Assembly: GCF_004769665.1 (NCBI RefSeq)
Contig: NZ_RQGG01000007.1
Coordinates: 240,919 to 304,918, forward strand
From: Leptospira kemamanensis
GTDB taxonomy: Bacteria; Spirochaetota; Leptospiria; Leptospirales; Leptospiraceae
Reading direction: 5' to 3'
Length of the DNA: 64,000 nucleotides
The notes below the pieces were generated by a model. It ran no database searches. It saw only the letters and a list, made by a program, of their open reading frames with translations, and was not told the DNA's origin. Positions 37,641 to 46,077 of the stretch are shown here, piece after piece (positions within the stretch are counted from its first letter, which is position 1; every line of letters starts with the position of its first letter). The position numbers were made by a program, and so were the translations under genes.

Positions 37641-38873
37641 ATGAATCGTAAAAATTTGGCAATCAGCGGAATAGTTGTAGGAGTTTTAGGACTTCTTTTT
37701 TCTTTCCTATTAGCAGTTGAGTATTTTGGAATCGGAACAGAAAATCTAGCTGGAGCCGCATGCTCCGCATTAGGTGGAGGAGATTCCTGTTTAAAAGTAG
37801 CAGAGAGTTCTTATTCTGCGATTCCAGGTGTTCCTTTTTTGGGGAATATTCCGATCGCTTTACTTGGATTTGGATTTTACGGTTTGGTAACCTATGCTTT
37901 TTTTACGATTTCCAAAAGTGCAAACTCTGATGAAGTCGCCAAACTCATTTCCCTTCTCGTTCCTGTTCTCGTATTAGGATTTATTTTTGATCTAATTTTA
38001 TTTGGAATCTCTGTTGGGATCATTGGAACCATTTGTCAGTTATGTTTTGTCACCTACCTTGTCACCATTTCGTTACTTGCCATTGTCTATTTGTTATGGC
38101 AAACAGAAGGAAAACCAAAACTCGATATGGTTTCTTCCATCAAAGACGGATATGCAACCTTTGGTTTAGTTTTCTTTTTTAGTTTTTCTGTTGGATTTGC
38201 AACAAGCAAAATGTGGGTGAAAGGTGAATCTTCCAATACACTTGCCACTTCACGGGGAATGGATTCAAAAGAAATCCAATCAAAAGTCAGTGCTTATTTC
38301 CAAGAGCCGACACTTGGCATCAATATAGCGGGTTCACCTTTTATCGGGAAAAAAGACGCACCAATTACAATCGTGAAGTATGCAGATTATAACTGTGGTC
38401 ACTGCTTGCATACAAGTCATATCTTACACACTGTTCTTTCTGAGTATGATGGAATGGTGAAAGTTGTGTATAAAAACTTTCCTTTGGATGGGTCTTGTAA
38501 CCGACTTATGCAACAACCAAGGCCAGGTGCTTCTTCTTGTATCGCAGCGATGGCTGCCATTTGTGCCGACAAACAAGGAAAATTTGAGCCAATGTACCGC
38601 GGATTGTATGATAACCTGGAAAAAGGTGTGGCTCATTCTGGTGCAAGTGTTGTGAATTTAGGAAACCTAATTGGTCTCAATGTAAATTCTCTCAAAACTT
38701 GTATGGCTTCGAGAGAAGCACAAAACCAATTGAATGCAGAGATTGATGAAGCAGAAAAACTGAACATCCAATCCACTCCTTCTCTCTACGTCAATGATCG
38801 TAGAATTGAAAGTGGAACACCAAACCCTGTGTTCTTAAAAACTTTACTCGAACAAATCATCCAAAAGATGTAG
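37641..38873 (+). CDS. VKOR-DsbA fusion: disulfide-bond-forming enzyme
   Basis: 410-residue membrane protein that combines the quinone-linked oxidant (vitamin K epoxide reductase family, replacing DsbB) with its DsbA-like partner. The VKOR part has Cys41 and Cys50 in the periplasmic loop and the CxxC pair Cys132-Cys135 (TICQLCF). A thioredoxin-fold domain follows from about residue 225, with active site Cys252-Gly-His-Cys255 and cis-proline in QSTPSLYV. It would introduce disulfides into exported proteins such as the cysteine-containing hydrolases and lipase here. It may be cotranscribed with his genes. Confidence 0.9.
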   Translation: MNRKNLAISGIVVGVLGLLFSFLLAVEYFGIGTENLAGAACSALGGGDSCLKVAESSYSAIPGVPFLGNIPIALLGFGFYGLVTYAFFTISKSANSDEVAKLISLLVPVLVLGFIFDLILFGISVGIIGTICQLCFVTYLVTISLLAIVYLLWQTEGKPKLDMVSSIKDGYATFGLVFFFSFSVGFATSKMWVKGESSNTLATSRGMDSKEIQSKVSAYFQEPTLGINIAGSPFIGKKDAPITIVKYADYNCGHCLHTSHILHTVLSEYDGMVKVVYKNFPLDGSCNRLMQQPRPGASSCIAAMAAICADKQGKFEPMYRGLYDNLEKGVAHSGASVVNLGNLIGLNVNSLKTCMASREAQNQLNAEIDEAEKLNIQSTPSLYVNDRRIESGTPNPVFLKTLLEQIIQKM

Positions 38874-38877
38874 TTGA

Positions 38878-38907
38878 TTTAACACCTATTTGTTGATAGG
38901 TGTTAAA
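38878..38907. terminator. bidirectional hairpin at the neuB / VKOR-DsbA junction
   Basis: TTTAACACCTAT and ATAGGTGTTAAA form a perfect 12-bp stem with loop TTGTTG. The stem includes the last codons and the stop of neuB and begins 5 bases after the stop of the convergent gene. T-tracts are weak on both sides, so it may act as an mRNA 3'-end stabiliser or a partial terminator. Confidence 0.6.
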
Positions 38908-39878
38908 CGAATGGGTCCTTCTGGTAAAAGAGAAGGATCCCCTACCTTATCTAATTCCCAAGAATCTAAAACCGTTTTGTCTTTTGTGTGAAGTGCCGGC
39001 CTTAAACTTAAGATCCTTTGGTTTTGTTTGTACAAAGACCTTCTTCCGTAAAACCAACCACTTGTTTCTTCTGTATGAGTATTTTTCCCATACACACCTC
39101 GCATGAGAAAACTTTGATGGGTATCGTCTGCTAATTTACGAAATGTTATTGGATCCATGGAAATAGTATGGTCTGGTCCATCCAGACTTCTGTCCAAAGT
39201 GAAATGTTTTTCGATGACAACGGCTCCAAGGCCAATGGCAACAGAAGAGGCGAGGGTTCCATCCGAATGATCGCTAAATCCAACTATATAGTCTGTGGTA
39301 TCCAAATAATAAGGAATGGATTTTAAATTCACTTTGTCCAGAGGAGTTGGATACATGGAAACACAATGTAATAAACAAACCTCTACAGCTTCTTTTTGGA
39401 ATTTAGAAATTGCCCGAATCACTTCTTCAGGTAAAGCAGCACCCGTTGATACGATGATGGGTTTTCCCGTTTGAATCACTTTGTTTAACAAATGTAAGTT
39501 TACAATATCACCTGAAGCAATTTTATAAATAGGAACTTGAAGGCTCGATAAAAGATCTACCGCTGATTCACAAAGGGGAGTCGAAAAAAAATCGAGTCCC
39601 AAGTCCAAAGCGGTTTTTTGAAATTCACGATGGAAGGATTCGTTTAACTCATACTGTTTGAAGATATCAAATAAAAACTTTACTTCTGGGTTTTTGGAAT
39701 CGATGAATTCTTCTGTGCGATAGGTTTGGAATTTGACCGCATGGGCACCTGATTTTTTTGCCTTCTCGATCGTTCGTTTTCCAATTTCTAAATTGGCATT
39801 GTGATTGAGTCCAATTTCTGCGACTAAATAGGGACTTGAGTTTCTGTTTAGAGTTTTGTTGCCGATATGAAAATCCAA
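38886..39878 (-). CDS. neuB: N-acylneuraminate-9-phosphate/nonulosonate synthase (NeuB family)
   Basis: Condenses phosphoenolpyruvate with an N-acyl hexosamine to make a sialic-acid-like nonulosonate. A TIM barrel (VAEIGLNHNANLEIGK, KFQTYR, FFSTPLCESAVDLL, KIASGDIVN, GFSDHSDG, EKHFTLDRS..GPDH) is followed by a C-terminal antifreeze-like SAF domain with SLRPALHTKD. At 330 residues it is full length. It lies 30 bases after feoB on the same strand, apart from any visible polysaccharide locus. Whether the product is neuraminic, legionaminic or pseudaminic acid cannot be decided. Confidence 0.88.
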   Translation of the reverse strand: MDFHIGNKTLNRNSSPYLVAEIGLNHNANLEIGKRTIEKAKKSGAHAVKFQTYRTEEFIDSKNPEVKFLFDIFKQYELNESFHREFQKTALDLGLDFFSTPLCESAVDLLSSLQVPIYKIASGDIVNLHLLNKVIQTGKPIIVSTGAALPEEVIRAISKFQKEAVEVCLLHCVSMYPTPLDKVNLKSIPYYLDTTDYIVGFSDHSDGTLASSVAIGLGAVVIEKHFTLDRSLDGPDHTISMDPITFRKLADDTHQSFLMRGVYGKNTHTEETSGWFYGRRSLYKQNQRILSLRPALHTKDKTVLDSWELDKVGDPSLLPEGPIRLTPINK

Positions 39879-39908
39879 AGTGTGCCTCTAGATTTCATTG
39901 TCGGCAGA

Positions 39909-41981
39909 TTAAACAAATCCTAAAATTTTTCCCAATTGATAAACCAGAAGTGAGCTTGTAATCGCAAGTGTTGTCATATAAAAGAATTGGACTGTTGGCC
40001 AAAAGATCGATCCTGTTTCCTTTTTGGTGACAGCAAGTGTGGACATACATTGGCTTGCAAAAGCAAAAAAGAGTAAAAGGGAGACTCCGGTGAGAGGTGT
40101 CCATACAGGACTTCCATCGGCTTTTCGATCAGACCTGAGGGTTTCACGTAAAGATTCGGATTCTTCTCCTTCCTCCTCTGATCCGTATAATACGGCTAAG
40201 GTGGAAACCATCACTTCTCTTGCTGCAAAGGAAGTGAGGATTGAAATTCCGATTTTCCAATCAAATCCCATAGGTGCAATGGCAGGTTCCATTACCTTTC
40301 CCACACGTCCGATGTATGATGTTTCAATGGGACTTGTTTTCCATACATTCTCTTTGTATTCAGCAGGGAAATGGCTTAAAAACCATAATAATACAGAGAT
40401 ATAAAGAATGATTTGGCCAGCAGTGGCCAAAAAGGATTTTACCTTTCCATACACTGTAAAAAACAAACTTTTGAAGGAAGGAAGATTGTATCGTGGTAGC
40501 TCCATGACAAAATAAGAAGCATTTTCTTTGAATACAGTTTTTCTAAAAAGCAAAGCAAAGGAAAAACTAACCACCATTCCCAAAAAGAACATCGAAAACA
40601 ATACAAACCCTTGCACATTGAAAATCCCAAAGAGTGGAGGATAACTAAAGACTGTACCTACAATTAAAATGTAAACTGGGTATCTCGCCGAACACATAAT
40701 AAGAGGGGATACCATAATCGTTGTAAAACGATCGGATTTGTTTTCAATGGTCCTTGTCCCAAGGATGGCAGGTACTGCACACGCTGCCGAAGATAGCAAG
40801 GGAATAAACGATTTTCCTGATAAACCAAATTTTCCCATAAGTCGATCCATGAGAAAACTAGCACGAGCCAAATAACCCGATTCTTCTAAGATTCCAATAA
40901 ATAAAAAGAGAAGAGCAATTTGGGGAATAAAAACTACAACACTTCCCACACCACCTAATATCCCTTCAACGAGGAGCGATCGAAACGGACCATCTGGTAA
41001 ATACGAAGATGTGATATCTTGCAATTGAGTGATCCCTACTTCAATTAAATCCATTGGAACTTCCGCAAAACTAAAAAGGCTTTGGAATAAAATCCCCATC
41101 AAAAGAAAAAAACAAAGAAAACCAAGAATGGGGTGTAAAAAAATAGAATCTAATTTTTCCCCGAAACCACCTTTTTTAGAAAGGGGAGACTTTATGATAT
41201 CAGCGATGATTTTTTTAATCAGGATCGATCTATGGATCATCTCCTCTTGGTATCCAAACTGGAATTTGTTTGTTTGTAATTCTTTTGATAAAACTGCTTT
41301 CGTGGCTTCTGGGAATTGGTCCAAATATCGTTTGTCTTGTAAATGAGGATCCCCATTTAAAAATTTCAATGCTTGTGATAAAAAAAACTCTGCTTCGTTG
41401 GTTGTGATGGATAACTTTTTTTTCAGTTTGGTCAGTAAGGATTCTTCCTTTGGTTCCCAACTCCAAAGTCGTTTTTGTTTGCGAAATGAGTTTTCGGAAG
41501 TAAGAAGGTTTTTGAGTTCGCCTATTCCTTCTCCTGATTTTGCGTTCACAAGTACGATTTCTAAACCCAAGGATTCTTTCAGTGATTCTAAATCCAAATG
41601 GATTCGTTTTTTCTCGAGCACATCCTTCATTGTAAGGACAACCAAGGTAGGCACACCCATGTCGATGATTTGTAATAAAAATTGTAATCCCCGTTCTAAA
41701 TTCAAAGCATCGAGTACATAGATCACGGATTCGTTTTCATTCCGTTTGAGCAAAACTTCATATGCGATTTTTTTATCTTCGGCAATTCCACCGAGTCCGT
41801 ATGTTCCTGGTAAGTCGGTGATCTTCAGTTCTAAGTTGGGTAAGGAAACAAGACCTTCCTTTTTTTCTACGGTGACACCGCTGAAGTTTCCAGTCTTTTG
41901 GCTAAGGCCTGTCAGTTGATTGAATAAAGTGGTTTTTCCACAATTTGGGTTTCCGACAAGATAAATGTTTTTTTGTTTCAT
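39909..41981 (-). CDS. feoB: ferrous iron transporter FeoB
   Basis: Inner-membrane Fe(II) transporter of 690 residues with an N-terminal G-protein domain (G1 GNPNCGKTT, G3 DLPGTYGL, G4 TMKD) and a membrane domain with two Gate regions (GLSGKSFIPLLSSAACAVPA and MCSARYPVYILIVG, the latter with the conserved cysteine). It is preceded by feoA with a 3-base gap and followed closely by neuB. Confidence 0.95.
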   Translation of the reverse strand: MKQKNIYLVGNPNCGKTTLFNQLTGLSQKTGNFSGVTVEKKEGLVSLPNLELKITDLPGTYGLGGIAEDKKIAYEVLLKRNENESVIYVLDALNLERGLQFLLQIIDMGVPTLVVLTMKDVLEKKRIHLDLESLKESLGLEIVLVNAKSGEGIGELKNLLTSENSFRKQKRLWSWEPKEESLLTKLKKKLSITTNEAEFFLSQALKFLNGDPHLQDKRYLDQFPEATKAVLSKELQTNKFQFGYQEEMIHRSILIKKIIADIIKSPLSKKGGFGEKLDSIFLHPILGFLCFFLLMGILFQSLFSFAEVPMDLIEVGITQLQDITSSYLPDGPFRSLLVEGILGGVGSVVVFIPQIALLFLFIGILEESGYLARASFLMDRLMGKFGLSGKSFIPLLSSAACAVPAILGTRTIENKSDRFTTIMVSPLIMCSARYPVYILIVGTVFSYPPLFGIFNVQGFVLFSMFFLGMVVSFSFALLFRKTVFKENASYFVMELPRYNLPSFKSLFFTVYGKVKSFLATAGQIILYISVLLWFLSHFPAEYKENVWKTSPIETSYIGRVGKVMEPAIAPMGFDWKIGISILTSFAAREVMVSTLAVLYGSEEEGEESESLRETLRSDRKADGSPVWTPLTGVSLLLFFAFASQCMSTLAVTKKETGSIFWPTVQFFYMTTLAITSSLLVYQLGKILGFV

Positions 41982-41984
41982 CGT

Positions 41985-42218
41985 TTAAATAGTTTTTAGT
42001 AAAATTGCTTCACCATCTTTCATTCGTAACCCAATGGTAGTGCCACCAAGGGAACAAATCAGTTTGCCAAGGGAATTTGATTTTGTTTTCAGATGAATTT
42101 CAGCACCAGGAAAAAATCCAAGTTCTAAAAGTTCGGTGAGCATTGGTTTTGGCAATTGGTCCGTTCGAATGGAGTGGATGATGGCAGAATCACCTTCGTT
42201 TAAATCAAGTAAGGTCAT
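41985..42218 (-). CDS. feoA: ferrous iron transport protein A
   Basis: SH3-like cytoplasmic partner of FeoB, 77 residues, with the family pattern ELLELGFFPGAEIHLKTKS and a C-terminal LRMKDGEAILLK. It overlaps the ABC1-kinase gene by 4 bases (ATGA) and precedes feoB, so the three are translationally coupled or nearly so. Confidence 0.9.
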   Translation of the reverse strand: MTLLDLNEGDSAIIHSIRTDQLPKPMLTELLELGFFPGAEIHLKTKSNSLGKLICSLGGTTIGLRMKDGEAILLKTI

Positions 42219-43519
42219 GTTTTTCCAATCACAAAGTTTTGAGAGTCGCGGAATAAATTGATTTCAGGTGCCATGGATTTTACATAGCGATCAAAATATA
42301 ACATTTGTTTCATGAGAAGGGCAAACTCCCTTGGAATTTTTAATCCATTTTTTTCGGCAATTTCCTTCATTTCAAACATGATTCGATTCACCTTGGATTC
42401 ATCAAACATTTCATTTTCGGTTAAATGTATATAAACAGATTCTAATTCGTTGAATACAGAATCCAATTCTTTTGCAAGTAGTGTTGGGTTTACTCCACTA
42501 TCAGTGGAATCCATTTCCACAAGTCCTTTTGCCACAAGTGTGGGTTCCCCAATTCCAATTCCTTGTGTGAATAACATAAGGCCTTTCCAAATTTTAGGAG
42601 AGATTCTACCTACAATTCCAAAATCGATAAACCCAATACTTCCATCTTTTAAGATCATTAAGTTTCCTGCATGGACATCGGCATGAAAAAACCCTTGGTT
42701 GGATAAAGAAGAAAACCAAATCTCGAGAGCATCACTCAAAACTTTTCTTGGATTGTCAGTGAATTGTTTTAAACCTTTTTCATCGGTAATGGGAACTCCA
42801 TAAAAACGTTCCATCGTTAAAACTTTTTTTGTGGAAAGAGTATGATACACACGAGGCACTCTTGCTCTTTGTTCTTTTGCCTTTAATAGATAGGCTTCAA
42901 ACTCTTCGATGTTTTTGGCTTCTTGGATAAAATCAATCTCTTGTAAAATGGACATTTGGAATTCTTGGAACATTGCCGTGAGACCCGATTTTTTAAATTC
43001 AGGTGCAATGACTTCGAGAACTTTCGTGAGAATTCCGAGAATCTGCATGTCGGTTTTCAAAGTTAGGTGGACATCAGGTCTTTGCACTTTTACGACCACA
43101 TCCAGGCCTTCTTTTGTGACTGCTGCATGGACTTGGGCGATGGAAGCTGAGGCAAGTGGCGTTTCTTCAAAACTATGGAAAAGGGTTTCGAGTTTTCCAC
43201 CTAGTTCCCGTTCTACAGTAGAGCGGATTTCTCGGAATTGGACGGGTCTAACGGAGTCAAGACAGGCTTGCATCTCTTCCACATACTCGATGGGAAAGAG
43301 GGATGGGGCACTGGCAATGAATTGTCCCAGTTTGATGTAGGTGGCACCGAGTTGGGAAAAGGCCTCTCGGAGTGAGATCGCAATTTCTCTGTGGTTTGGT
43401 TCCCCTTTGGCAAGTTTTGCCAGGATTCCGAGGAGTTTGGTAGAAAACACGAAACTAGAATGAGCCACTCGAAGACTCGAGTGGAGGCCAAATGAAACAA
43501 TCTCGGAAAATGAGTCCAT
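42215..43519 (-). CDS. ABC1/AarF/UbiB-family atypical kinase
   Basis: 434-residue protein of the UbiB/ABC1 atypical kinase family. Family-specific motifs are visible: KxGQ in YIKLGQFIAS, the alanine-rich loop as ASASIAQVH, VVVKVQRP, HADVHAGNLMI and IDFG. UbiB proteins support quinone synthesis or lipid homeostasis. The C-terminal hydrophobic helices of E. coli UbiB are not seen. It is first in the minus-strand group with feoA, feoB and neuB, a pairing not explained by known function. Confidence 0.87.
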   Translation of the reverse strand: MDSFSEIVSFGLHSSLRVAHSSFVFSTKLLGILAKLAKGEPNHREIAISLREAFSQLGATYIKLGQFIASAPSLFPIEYVEEMQACLDSVRPVQFREIRSTVERELGGKLETLFHSFEETPLASASIAQVHAAVTKEGLDVVVKVQRPDVHLTLKTDMQILGILTKVLEVIAPEFKKSGLTAMFQEFQMSILQEIDFIQEAKNIEEFEAYLLKAKEQRARVPRVYHTLSTKKVLTMERFYGVPITDEKGLKQFTDNPRKVLSDALEIWFSSLSNQGFFHADVHAGNLMILKDGSIGFIDFGIVGRISPKIWKGLMLFTQGIGIGEPTLVAKGLVEMDSTDSGVNPTLLAKELDSVFNELESVYIHLTENEMFDESKVNRIMFEMKEIAEKNGLKIPREFALLMKQMLYFDRYVKSMAPEINLFRDSQNFVIGKT

Positions 43520-43529
43520 AAACCCTAAT

Positions 43530-43610
43530 TTGGGACCTAAATGGGGTTTGGAAACGACAAAATAGGCTTCGGACCTACAATTGAAATAGAGTTGCAGGAA
43601 TAGGTCCCAA
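43530..43610. promoter_or_regulatory. 10-bp inverted repeat in a divergent intergenic region
   Basis: TTGGGACCTA at 43530-43539 and TAGGTCCCAA at 43601-43610 are exact inverted repeats, 61 bases apart, between the divergent ABC1-kinase and XPB-like genes. A further GGACCTA lies at 43571-43577. This may be a pair of regulator half-sites or a looped structure. No matching regulator is known here. Confidence 0.4.
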
Positions 43611-43634
43611 CCAAAAACTTATCAAATCGCACCC

Positions 43635-45635
43635 ATGAGCCAAGAAACTGTCCTGTACCAAGAGTTAGAGAAACTCGATCTCAACGAGATCAAAAAAATC
43701 GCAAATCTTTGGAACATCCAAAAGATCCCGGGGAAGGACAAAAAATCGACCATTTTAGGTCTCATGGAGACCTTCCAAAACGAATTTTACCTAAAAGGTG
43801 TTTTGGAAAAGTTCACTCCTCTCCAAGTGAACATCTTAACCTCCATTTTGAAAAACAAAGGTGTGATGACTCTTGGAGAAATCTCGCGTAAGGTCAACAT
43901 TCCACCCATCAACGTGGAGATGGAACTGAACGTTCTTCGAAAGTATTATCTTTTATACCAAAGAAAAAACCGCGAACGTCTTACTAATAATTTAGATAAA
44001 TACCACACGTATGATGAATACCAAAAACTCATCAAAGTAGAAACAAACCCTAAGGGTGAAAAGTTTAAGTATTCGATTGAGAAATCCCTTCACAAAGCAA
44101 CACTCGCGGAACTTCCTGACGAGTGGAAAGAAGCAGTTGGTGCAAAAAAAGGGGAACACATTGAGACTTTTTTAAAAAATGCTCTCAATGCTGAATTTTT
44201 ACAAAAACTCATCGATGAACTTTCTGACTTCGACAAAGATGTATTACACCAAATTTACATCCACGGTGGTGTGATTGAAGCAGACACAATCCGTAATTAT
44301 ATCACTGTCAATCGTGGGAAATTTGAACAAACCATTCCTCACCTAACAGCGCTCTATTTAGTTCGAGATGTGTATTATGTGGAAGACAAATTCATTCGTG
44401 TGATTGTCATTCCAAAAGAAATTCTCGACCATTTACAGTTTTCTCCTATTTTACCTCCGGTCAAAAAAGGAACTCGTGTTCGTCAGGAAAAAATTTCTGC
44501 AAATGGACTCGATTTTTTCTTAAACGTAAAAAAACTCATTTCTTATATTTCTAGAAAAGGTTTGAACCTTGCTAAGTCCGGAAAAATCAAACAAGCAGAT
44601 CATAAAAGAACTGAAACAGAACTTTTATCTCCTGATATTGAAATTTTCCCTGAAAAAAGCCAAGTTTATCAAATTGAACTCATTCTCCCCATCTTAAAAC
44701 TGTTAGGTTATGTAGATATCAAGGGTGAAAATGTAATTCTCATCCAAGAAACAGATGAGTTTTTGAAAAAAGATATTTTTGAAATCATGAAACTTGTCAT
44801 TCACGAAGTGAATGAAGCAAGAACTCGTAGGTTAAATCCACCAGAAGTGTTTACGGCTACGGAAGTTCCTTTTTATGAAAAAGGAATTTTAGACAAAACT
44901 GTAAAACTCATTATGGCACATGGAAAAATCAATACTTCCGTGATTTTTTCACATATCATTCGTGACCATTTGGTTTTTTCTCCTACCTTCCAAATCAAAA
45001 CGTATGAAGAAGATTTGGCAGATCTTAGAAAAGAGATCATCTCTGCTATTTTTTATTTACAACTCTTTGGTCTCATCGAAGTAGAATACCCACAACGGAA
45101 TTTGAGTTTATCCGAACTTGGACTTCATTATTTCAATCATGAAGCACTTGTAACGGTAACCGAAAAGGGTGGGATCACGATCAACCCAGACTTTTCCATC
45201 ATCGCCTTCCCAGACCGAGTTTCTTTACATGGAATTCATTTGCTCAAAGCGTTTTGTGAACTCAAAGATTATGATCGTGTTTATACGTTCTTACTGACAA
45301 AAGATAGTTTCCAATTGGGAATTTTACTGGGTTACGATAAAGAAACCTTTATCCACTTCTTACGTGAGTCTTCTAAAGCTGATCTTGCGCAAAACTTACT
45401 CTTCTTACTGGATGATTGGGGAAACAATTTACCAATTGTCACAATCACAGAAGACTCAGTTCTCCTTAGAACCAAAGATTCACAAGTGATGGAACTCCTA
45501 CTTGGTCAAATCAAAGGGAAAAAGTTTGTATTAGAAGAAGTGAGCCCAACAGGGATCATCATTGAAAAATCAAAGGTGATGGAAGTGATTGCCATTGCTG
45601 AAAAACTCAATATGATCATTCGTTTGAATCGTTAA
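43635..45635 (+). CDS. XPB/Ssl2 N-terminal-domain-like protein without helicase core
   Basis: 666-residue cytoplasmic protein with winged-helix-like segments in the first 130 residues and a C-terminal region (about 510-660: [74 protein letters not shown]) resembling the damage-recognition/N-terminal domain of XPB helicases (helicase-associated C3 family). No Walker A or DEAD-box motif is present, so it cannot be a helicase alone. It may partner an XPB-type helicase encoded elsewhere. It stands alone, followed by a terminator. Confidence 0.7.
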   Translation: MSQETVLYQELEKLDLNEIKKIANLWNIQKIPGKDKKSTILGLMETFQNEFYLKGVLEKFTPLQVNILTSILKNKGVMTLGEISRKVNIPPINVEMELNVLRKYYLLYQRKNRERLTNNLDKYHTYDEYQKLIKVETNPKGEKFKYSIEKSLHKATLAELPDEWKEAVGAKKGEHIETFLKNALNAEFLQKLIDELSDFDKDVLHQIYIHGGVIEADTIRNYITVNRGKFEQTIPHLTALYLVRDVYYVEDKFIRVIVIPKEILDHLQFSPILPPVKKGTRVRQEKISANGLDFFLNVKKLISYISRKGLNLAKSGKIKQADHKRTETELLSPDIEIFPEKSQVYQIELILPILKLLGYVDIKGENVILIQETDEFLKKDIFEIMKLVIHEVNEARTRRLNPPEVFTATEVPFYEKGILDKTVKLIMAHGKINTSVIFSHIIRDHLVFSPTFQIKTYEEDLADLRKEIISAIFYLQLFGLIEVEYPQRNLSLSELGLHYFNHEALVTVTEKGGITINPDFSIIAFPDRVSLHGIHLLKAFCELKDYDRVYTFLLTKDSFQLGILLGYDKETFIHFLRESSKADLAQNLLFLLDDWGNNLPIVTITEDSVLLRTKDSQVMELLLGQIKGKKFVLEEVSPTGIIIEKSKVMEVIAIAEKLNMIIRLNR

Positions 45636-45687
45636 GAAACAAACTCACTCGAATCTAAAATCCATTCCATTAGAATAGTTCAAAAAA

Positions 45688-45717
45688 AAAGACCAACAAT
45701 CGTTGGTCTTTTTTTAT
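45688..45717. terminator. bidirectional rho-independent terminator
   Basis: AAAGACCAAC-AATC-GTTGGTCTTT with a T run on the plus side and an A run before it, so it works in both directions, between the convergent XPB-like gene and the minus-strand lnt cluster. Confidence 0.9.
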
Positions 45718-45755
45718 CTCTTCCCATAAAGGCAATGTTGTTCTCTAAAGGGTTG

Positions 45756-46052
45756 TTACTTCTTTTCGCCCACAGTCAACTCAGGGTCTGTGACTTTGAT
45801 TTTGCTTTTAAAATCCCATTTGCGAAAGGGAGAGACAGCATCCAATCGTTCTTGTGTGACAAAGAATAATCTTTCTCCGTATTTCACAAGTCCACCTTTG
45901 TAGTATGCATATTTGGTTTTGTGGTCAACAGTTCCCACTTCGACAACCTTATTCCAATCTTCGCAAGTCTTTAATGATGGTACCTTTCTCAGATACAACT
46001 CCTTGATTGAGTTTTCTTTGACTGCATCGCGAAGTATTTTTTCCCATTCCAT
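45756..46052 (-). CDS. small hypothetical protein
   Basis: 98 residues, soluble, charged, with one cysteine and an aromatic-rich middle (TKYAYYKGGLVKYGERLFFV). It is last in the lipase-foldase-lnt minus-strand cluster, 25 bases after lnt. No family was recognised. Confidence 0.6.
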   Translation of the reverse strand: MEWEKILRDAVKENSIKELYLRKVPSLKTCEDWNKVVEVGTVDHKTKYAYYKGGLVKYGERLFFVTQERLDAVSPFRKWDFKSKIKVTDPELTVGEKK

Positions 46053-46077
46053 ATTCGAATAGCCTTTCTATCCTATG

